A stretch of DNA of 11,637 bases from Treponema sp. UBA7590 (GTDB taxonomy: Bacteria; Spirochaetota; Spirochaetia; Treponematales; Treponemataceae): positions 13,550 to 25,186 of the forward strand of contig DLKK01000017.1 of assembly GCA_002478955.1 (NCBI GenBank). Direction: 5' to 3'. Under the pieces are notes generated by a model. The model was not told the origin of the DNA. It saw only the letters and a program-made list of their open reading frames with translations, and ran no database searches. Positions 6,955-11,637 of the stretch are shown in pieces (position 1 is the first letter of the stretch; every line of letters starts with the position of its first letter). Position numbers and translations under genes: made by a program.

Positions 6955-8822
6955 ACGGATTTTTCAATAAAACTGCATTAAAGATTGTTCTCGTATTTTT
7001 TTTGATATTTTTTGGCTATACTTTTTATAAATATCTGATTTTATCATGCACACCGCCCGGAAAAATTTCTTCAGGGAGCCAAACTGTTGAACGCGGCTCA
7101 ATTGTTGACCGCTCAGGGAAACCGCTCGCCGTACAGACAAATTTTTACCACGTCGGCGTTACTCCAAACAGAATCAAAAACAATGAGCAGTTTGCGGAAG
7201 ATATTGCGCCTTATCTCGACATGACAAAAGATGATTTGCTCAGAATTCTTCAGCGCGCGGAAAATTCAAGTTTTGTCTATCTAAAAAAGAAAATTGACCA
7301 GAACACTTACACTGAACTAAAAAAAGTCACAAATGAAAAAAATTATCTTTTTGTAAGTTTTGACAGAATTCCCGGACGCGTTTACCCGGAAAACGCGCTC
7401 GCATCCCAGCTTATTGGCTACATGGGCGATGACGGAAAAGGGCTTGCCGGAATTGAATATTCTATGCAGGATAAGCTTCAGCCACCTGTTGAACCGAATT
7501 CTCTGAAACAGCCACAGGGAAAAAATATTTACCTTACAATTGATGCAAATCTTCAATATAAATTAGAAGAAATTGCCCGGAACACTATGAAATCAACCCA
7601 GGCCGAAAGCATGATGCTTTTGTGCTCTGACGTAAAAACCGGCGAAATTCTTTCATATATCAGTCTTCCAAGCTCAAATTTGAATGAATACAATATGTCT
7701 ACAATTGAACAGACAATCGACCGGCCTGCAATGAGCGCGTACGAGCCAGGTTCTGTATTCAAAATATTTACAGTCGCGTCTTTTTATGATGCAGGCTTAA
7801 TCACCGCAAAAACAAGTTTCTTGTGTGACGGCGTCTACGAAAACCGGATCCGTGGCGGAGAAACTATAAGAATCAAATGTCTTGACCATCACGGCTGGGT
7901 TACCGCGCGGGAAGCCTTGAAATATTCCTGCAACGACGCAATCGCCCAAATTTCAGACAGAGCTTCAGATGAGACTTTTCTGGAAATGGTGCACAGACTT
8001 GGATTCGGAACAAAAACGGGAATCGAGCTGCCGGGCGAAACTTCCGGTTCTGTGAAAGACACAAACAGCCGCCTTTGGTCCGCACGTTCAAAACCGACAA
8101 TGTCAATGGGCCAGGAAATCAGCGTTTCCGCGCTACAGATGGTTCAAGCCGCAAGTGCAATCGCAAATTACGGAATTCCTGTAAAACCAACCGTAATAAA
8201 AAGAATTACAAATAAAGATGGATCAATCGACTACGAACATTCCCCTGAATACAAAGAGCGAATTTTTAAAGAATCAACCGCGAAATACATTCTTAGCTGC
8301 ATGGAAACAACTGCAACTTCCGGAACAGGAAGCCGCGCGCACCTTAGGGATATTTCTATCGGCGTAAAAACCGGAACTGCGCAGATGGCAGATAAACAGA
8401 ACGGCGGATATTCAACAACAGACTTTCTTTCAAACTGCATCGCAATTTTTCCGATTGAAGATCCGCAAATCATTCTTTACATTGTTGTTGAAAAAGCAAA
8501 AGGCGAAACTTACGCAGGACGAATTGTTGCGCCGGTTATCGCAAAAACCGCTGATGAAATAATTGATCACCTTGGAATGAGCCGCGGAGATGCCGCAAGC
8601 CTTGAACACAGCGGAAAAATCACAATTTCGCCGGCAAAACCGCTGGAATTCGGCACAAAAATTCCAGATTTCACCGGAAAATCAATGCGCGATTTGCTGC
8701 CACTTTTCAATAGGAGCGATATTCAGGTAAAAATCAACGGTTCAGGCTGGGTAAAATCACAGTCACCAGCGCCTGGAACTCCTGTAACGGAGAATATGCT
8801 AATTGAACTCAATCTGGAATAA
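6951..8822 (+). CDS. ftsI: Class B penicillin-binding protein with PASTA domain (FtsI/PBP3-like transpeptidase)
   Basis: Predicted DD-transpeptidase cross-linking peptidoglycan, most likely at the division septum. In 623 residues: a transmembrane helix (about 10-32); a PBP dimerisation domain starting at VERGSIVDRSGKPLA (46-60); and the transpeptidase domain with S268-V-F-K271, S326-C-N328 and K473-T-G-T476, so all three catalytic motifs are intact. A PASTA-like domain follows at about 565-620 (IPDFTGKS...SPAPGTPV). Assignment to FtsI rather than the elongation enzyme MrdA/PBP2 rests on the short N-terminal region and the PASTA tail, which is found in SpoVD/PBP2x-type proteins; the division role is an inference, since no other fts gene is present. 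The start overlaps lepB by 4 nt. The last 20 nt overlap the DUF115 gene. Confidence 0.88.
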   Translation: MNGFFNKTALKIVLVFFLIFFGYTFYKYLILSCTPPGKISSGSQTVERGSIVDRSGKPLAVQTNFYHVGVTPNRIKNNEQFAEDIAPYLDMTKDDLLRILQRAENSSFVYLKKKIDQNTYTELKKVTNEKNYLFVSFDRIPGRVYPENALASQLIGYMGDDGKGLAGIEYSMQDKLQPPVEPNSLKQPQGKNIYLTIDANLQYKLEEIARNTMKSTQAESMMLLCSDVKTGEILSYISLPSSNLNEYNMSTIEQTIDRPAMSAYEPGSVFKIFTVASFYDAGLITAKTSFLCDGVYENRIRGGETIRIKCLDHHGWVTAREALKYSCNDAIAQISDRASDETFLEMVHRLGFGTKTGIELPGETSGSVKDTNSRLWSARSKPTMSMGQEISVSALQMVQAASAIANYGIPVKPTVIKRITNKDGSIDYEHSPEYKERIFKESTAKYILSCMETTATSGTGSRAHLRDISIGVKTGTAQMADKQNGGYSTTDFLSNCIAIFPIEDPQIILYIVVEKAKGETYAGRIVAPVIAKTADEIIDHLGMSRGDAASLEHSGKITISPAKPLEFGTKIPDFTGKSMRDLLPLFNRSDIQVKINGSGWVKSQSPAPGTPVTENMLIELNLE

Positions 8823-10566
8823 AAACCTTTCACATTTTAGGCAACGTTTTCCAGAACTTGCAAAAATGATGGAAAAACAAATCAGTTTTTTTGATGAATA
8901 TGCCGGAACAGAAAATGAAAAATCTCTCTTGTATCCATTCTGGGAAGTTTTCAACGCAAAAAATGGAGAAATAACCGCTAAGGAAAATTCGCTTCTGCTT
9001 CATTCTGCGTACAATCCGCAACGCGAGGCTGAAAATCTTATCAGTTCAAAAAAAAACGAAATAAAAAGCGCAAAAGCAATTGTTTTTGAAGGATTCGGGC
9101 TTTTTTACGCGCCAAAAATTGTCGCCGAGCTTTTTCCGCAAAAAACAATCATCCTTGTGGAACCGGATATAAACCACTTTCTTGCGGCAATGCTTCTTGT
9201 TGACACAGAACAACTTTTTCTGCACAATTCGATAATTTTTGCGTGCGGCGCTTCCACAGAACAAGTGATTACCCTGATAAATCAAAATGGAATTTTAAAT
9301 AGCACATTTTTTTCGCTGCAAGCACAAACTTCACACGCGCAGCCATATTTTTCAGAGCTTTCAGAATTAATTCAACGCAACAAAAACAAAGAAAAAACAA
9401 ACAACGCAACTCTGGAAAAATTCCGCGCATTGTGGTTCAGAAATTCAATACGAAACATACGAAAAACCGCTATTCTTGAAACCGTTGATATTTACAAAAA
9501 CCATGCAGAAAACCTGCCCTTTCTGGTTTTGGGGGCAGGTCCTTCGCTGCAAAAAATTCTTCCGCGACTGAACGAATTGAAAAGCAAAATGATTATTGTC
9601 TGCGTTGACACAGCTTTGCGCGCGCTGCTCCAGCAAAAAGTCCAGCCTGATTTTATAGTTTTAACCGATCCCCAATATTGGGCGTACAGGCACATCGCCG
9701 GACTGAAAAGCCCGGAAAGCATCCTGATTACAGAAAATTCAGTTTATCCTTCAGTATTTAAATTTGAATGTAAAAAAATTGTATGCTGCAGAAGCCAAAT
9801 TCCTGTGGCTCAGTTTTTTGAAAAATATTGCGGAGAACAAGGCTATTTAGGCGCAGGCGGCTCTGTTGCAAGCTGTGCATGGACTTTTGCAAAATTCTGC
9901 GGTGCAAAGAACATTTTTTTATGCGGAATAGATCTTTCGTTCCCGGAAAAACAAACACACATAAAAGGAAGCACTTTTGAGCAGAAAATCTACACAACTT
10001 CAACAAAAATAAAACCCGCCGAAACAGCCGCAATGGCACTTCTTTTTGGAGGAAATGCCTCCTGGGAAAAAGATTTCAACGGAAATCCAGTTCTTTCAGA
10101 CCAGCGCATGAAAATGTTCGCCTGGTGGTTTGAAAGCAACATCGCTGCCAGCCCGGAAACAAAAACTTTCACTCTTTCACCGGAAGGATTATTCATTCCG
10201 GGAGTGGAGATTTTTGAGCTGAAAAAACTTTTTGAGTTACCAAATATTTTGCCGCAAAAAAATGAGTTTCTTTTAAGCACGCAGACTGCGGAAGAAAAAT
10301 CGCGCCGTGAACAAGGATTTAAAGTTGCGGTAAAGGAATTCAACGCGGAGCTTCAAAAAGCGCTGAACATTTGTCGGGACGCCCTAAAAAGTCTGGACGC
10401 TTCAAATTTCAACGCTGAAAAATACAAATCTCAGCTTGAAAAACTGGAAATTGTTCCGGTTCTTCAGCTCGTTATCCCGACAAACTTAAATTCTCTTCCC
10501 GAAAACGAACAGAATCTGCAATTTTTTAAGTCAATCGAAGAATTCTGCGCAAAATATTTTCTGTAG
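8803..10566 (+). CDS. DUF115 / Maf-like (MptE-like) protein, probable flagellin glycosylation factor
   Basis: The 587-residue cytoplasmic protein has the core of the DUF115 family (6-hydroxymethylpterin pyrophosphokinase MptE-like; motility accessory factor). Visible are the strand-loop VLGAGPSL (242-249), a following CVDTAL (267-272), LTDPQYW (287-293), the glycine-rich GAGGSVAS (350-357) and CGIDLSF (374-380). The N-terminal ~230 residues (KNLSHFRQRFPEL, then a region around IVFEGFGLFYAPKIV) and the helical C-terminus match Maf proteins in layout. In Campylobacter, Aeromonas and clostridia, Maf proteins are needed to transfer nonulosonic-acid sugars onto flagellin, and Treponema flagellins are known to be glycosylated; the substrate here is unknown. 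Translation most likely starts at a TTG (8803) with GGAG at 8789-8792, because the KNL...RFPEL segment typical of the family precedes the first ATG (8866). It overlaps ftsI by 20 nt. Confidence 0.82.
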   Translation: MNSIWNKNLSHFRQRFPELAKMMEKQISFFDEYAGTENEKSLLYPFWEVFNAKNGEITAKENSLLLHSAYNPQREAENLISSKKNEIKSAKAIVFEGFGLFYAPKIVAELFPQKTIILVEPDINHFLAAMLLVDTEQLFLHNSIIFACGASTEQVITLINQNGILNSTFFSLQAQTSHAQPYFSELSELIQRNKNKEKTNNATLEKFRALWFRNSIRNIRKTAILETVDIYKNHAENLPFLVLGAGPSLQKILPRLNELKSKMIIVCVDTALRALLQQKVQPDFIVLTDPQYWAYRHIAGLKSPESILITENSVYPSVFKFECKKIVCCRSQIPVAQFFEKYCGEQGYLGAGGSVASCAWTFAKFCGAKNIFLCGIDLSFPEKQTHIKGSTFEQKIYTTSTKIKPAETAAMALLFGGNASWEKDFNGNPVLSDQRMKMFAWWFESNIAASPETKTFTLSPEGLFIPGVEIFELKKLFELPNILPQKNEFLLSTQTAEEKSRREQGFKVAVKEFNAELQKALNICRDALKSLDASNFNAEKYKSQLEKLEIVPVLQLVIPTNLNSLPENEQNLQFFKSIEEFCAKYFL

Positions 10567-10651
10567 CCTTAATTTCGAGTTTTATTAATTAAATATGAAA
10601 ATTGAATCAGCTACAAAATTCAACATTTCCTTAAAAAAACAAAAATTTTCC

Positions 10652-10678
10652 TAAAGTCGCACCACGCAATCCCGATAA
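10652..10678 (+). promoter_or_regulatory. Sigma-28 (FliA)-type promoter P1
   Basis: TAAAGTCG (10652-10659), 11 bases, then CCCGATAA (10671-10678). The enterobacterial sigma-28 consensus is TAAAGTTT-N11-GCCGATAA. The -35 part matches 6 of 8, the -10 part 7 of 8, and the TAAA-N15 spacing is exact. Transcription would start at about 10685. No gene begins downstream before the terminator at 10750-10791, so the product would be a short RNA. Motif match by eye; not tested against the genome's other flagellar promoters. Confidence 0.6.
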
Positions 10679-10684
10679 TATAAA

Positions 10685-10791
10685 TACAGCAAGTTACAGA
10701 CGGTATTCGACATCCAGACGCCTGTAAATTTAATGCTCTCCAAAACATTAAAAAACTTGAAAAGCGTGTGAGGTTTTTCAAGTTTTTTTTT
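10685..10791 (+). ncRNA. Candidate sigma-28-dependent small RNA
   Basis: Defined by promoter P1 at its 5' side and a strong intrinsic terminator at its 3' side, giving about 105 nt. A 6-bp stem (TTACAG 10694-10699 with CTGTAA 10722-10727) could enclose a 22-nt loop, followed by an unpaired stretch containing CUCUCC (10736-10741), then the terminator hairpin. No known RNA family is recognised. A 12-codon reading frame (10733-10771) is present but has no ribosome binding site and runs into the terminator, so a regulatory RNA is preferred. The start is estimated, and the alternative is that the region is simply the 3' untranslated end of the DUF115 mRNA. Confidence 0.45.
10750..10791 (+). terminator. 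Rho-independent terminator
   Basis: A perfect 14-bp stem: A-tract plus CTTGAAAA (10750-10763) pairs with TTTTCAAG plus T-tract (10775-10788), with an 11-nt loop (10764-10774). The downstream arm runs into nine consecutive T residues (10783-10791). It would end the candidate small RNA and any transcript reading through from the lepB operon. The A-tract on the left gives it some ability to act on the - strand too. Confidence 0.9.
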
Positions 10792-10820
10792 GCACTTTTC
10801 GCATAGGCAAATAAAAAAAT

Positions 10821-10847
10821 TAAAGATTTTCAGATTTCTTCCGATAT
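10821..10847 (+). promoter_or_regulatory. Sigma-28 (FliA)-type promoter P2, for the HD-GYP-like gene
   Basis: TAAAGATT (10821-10828), 11 bases, then TCCGATAT (10840-10847). This matches 7 of 8 and 6 of 8 positions of TAAAGTTT-N11-GCCGATAA, with exact spacing. The start would fall near 10854, just at the GGAG ribosome binding site (10855-10858), giving a leader of only ~13 nt. It implies co-expression with late flagellar genes if real. Confidence 0.55.
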
Positions 10848-10866
10848 TCAAAATGGAGCATTGTCT

Positions 10867-11637
10867 ATGAGTACAAAAGTAAACATTAACGCATTAAAAC
10901 CCGATTTAACTTTTAAAAGCGATCTTATGCTTGATGATAACTTTATACTTCTTCCGGTTGCAGTTCCTGTTTCAGAATCGCTTACAAAAGCTTTAAAAGA
11001 ATGGAATTTCACGGAATTCTCGTGCAATGCAGAAATGAGTCTTGGCGGCGACATGGGCTTGCCTGTTCAAAAAGTTGACAAGTCAAAACAAGAAATAGCA
11101 AAAATTCAGGCTGAAGAAAAAGTAAAAAATTCTTTGAAACATGCTTTGGAACAGGCTAATTCTGGAAAATTCGCGAATACAGAGCGTTCACGACTGGAAT
11201 CTGTCCAGGCGGTTTACAACGAATATATGAATTATATAAATTCCGTCTACACAGATTATGCCACAAGAAAGAAGATTAATTACCAGGAACTTTCGGACAC
11301 CGTAAAAGACTTGTGCATTTTTATAAAAGACAACAAACGGTATGTTCTGCGGATTACGCCTTCTGCGGAACAACGAAGCAAGAATTTCCTGGTGATTCAT
11401 TCAATGCGCTCCACCGTTCTTGCCATAACGCTTGGGCTTGAGCTTCACATTCCGATTTCAAAACTTATCGAACTTGGAATCACAAGTATTCTTCACGAAA
11501 TTGGAATGTTACGGCTTCCACCGCAGCTTTATATGTCCACCAGGAAACTCACAAACAGCGAACGCGCGCAAATTTCCACACATCCGCTGCTTGGTTGCGC
11601 AATTCTAAAGGAACTGAATTTTCCGCTCAGCATTCAG
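10867..11637 (+). CDS. HD-GYP-related protein, 3' end cut by the window
   Basis: The frame is open from the ATG to the right edge (257 residues, no stop). GGAG at 10855-10858 lies 8 nt before the start. Residues ~20-57 resemble the N-terminal segment seen in many HD-GYP proteins (FILLPVAVPVSESLTKALKEWNF). A charged helical linker follows, then the start of an HD-GYP-like domain at about 172: NFLVIHSMRSTV (H178), ILHEIGMLRLP (209-217), KLTNSERAQISTHPLLGCAIL (227-247). HD-GYP proteins normally hydrolyse cyclic-di-GMP. Here the HD of HDxGK is H210-E211 and the lysine is M214, so activity may be changed or lost. The HHExxDGxGYP motif would lie beyond the window and cannot be judged. A sigma-28-type promoter directly upstream and the adjoining Maf-like gene suggest a motility link. 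Confidence 0.75.
   Translation, partial: MSTKVNINALKPDLTFKSDLMLDDNFILLPVAVPVSESLTKALKEWNFTEFSCNAEMSLGGDMGLPVQKVDKSKQEIAKIQAEEKVKNSLKHALEQANSGKFANTERSRLESVQAVYNEYMNYINSVYTDYATRKKINYQELSDTVKDLCIFIKDNKRYVLRITPSAEQRSKNFLVIHSMRSTVLAITLGLELHIPISKLIELGITSILHEIGMLRLPPQLYMSTRKLTNSERAQISTHPLLGCAILKELNFPLSIQ

Larger units (their letters stand above)
10567..10866. other. 300-bp gap between the DUF115 gene and the HD-GYP-like gene
   Basis: No convincing protein gene is present on either strand. The first ~80 bases are AT-rich and show only weak inverted repeats (TTGAAT at 10602-10607 with ATTCAA at 10618-10623). The rest holds, in order, a sigma-28-like promoter, a predicted small RNA with its terminator, and a second sigma-28-like promoter with the ribosome binding site of the next gene; these are listed separately. 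Confidence 0.6.

Noticed and set aside
10652..10750. Cyclic-di-GMP riboswitch upstream of the HD-GYP-like gene
   Set aside because: The conserved GEMM-I and GEMM-II core sequences and paired stems are not recognisable, and the terminator is followed by a separate promoter.
10733..10771. 12-codon peptide MLSKTLKNLKSV in the candidate small RNA
   Set aside because: There is no ribosome binding site and the frame enters the terminator stem; it cannot be excluded but is not supported.
10651..10851. 66-codon open frame on the - strand opposite the candidate small RNA
   Set aside because: It crosses the terminator hairpin, has low-complexity content from the A/T tracts and no family resemblance.

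Overview
The window most likely comes from a spirochaete of the genus Treponema, probably an environmental or gut/rumen species rather than T. pallidum. This is inferred from three things: the moderately AT-rich coding style; the mix of cell-wall genes with a Maf/DUF115 flagellin-modification gene and an HD-GYP-like gene; and sigma-28-type promoter sequences. Nothing in the window (such as rRNA) fixes the species.

Layout. Bases 1-147 are an upstream region. aroC (chorismate synthase, +) follows, then a 168-bp non-coding stretch packed with four kinds of perfect hairpin and a 20-bp direct repeat. Next is a DacA-type D-Ala-D-Ala carboxypeptidase (+). It converges on a leftward two-gene unit: a membrane-anchored LysM/M23 peptidoglycan endopeptidase followed by a beta-propeller protein with a C-terminal NodB (polysaccharide deacetylase) fold that has lost its metal ligands. 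A 57-bp divergent region carries a good sigma-70-type promoter for a tightly packed rightward operon: lepB (signal peptidase I), ftsI (class B penicillin-binding protein with a PASTA domain) and a DUF115/Maf-like gene. Both junctions in that operon overlap. After a ~300-bp gap, an HD-GYP-related gene runs off the right edge.

The gap between the DUF115 gene and the HD-GYP-like gene is the most interesting part. It holds two sequences with exact sigma-28 (FliA) architecture, TAAA-N15-xCCGATAx. The first lies about 70 bp before a strong intrinsic terminator and would produce a small RNA of roughly 105 nt. The second lies immediately before the HD-GYP-like gene. A stretch of the predicted small RNA is complementary to the ribosome binding site of that gene.

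Functionally, most of the window concerns building and remodelling the envelope: precursor trimming (DacA), hydrolysis (M23), septal cross-linking (FtsI) and export processing (LepB). The right end connects to motility: flagellin glycosylation (DUF115), sigma-28 promoters and an HD-GYP-like signalling protein with an altered metal-binding motif.
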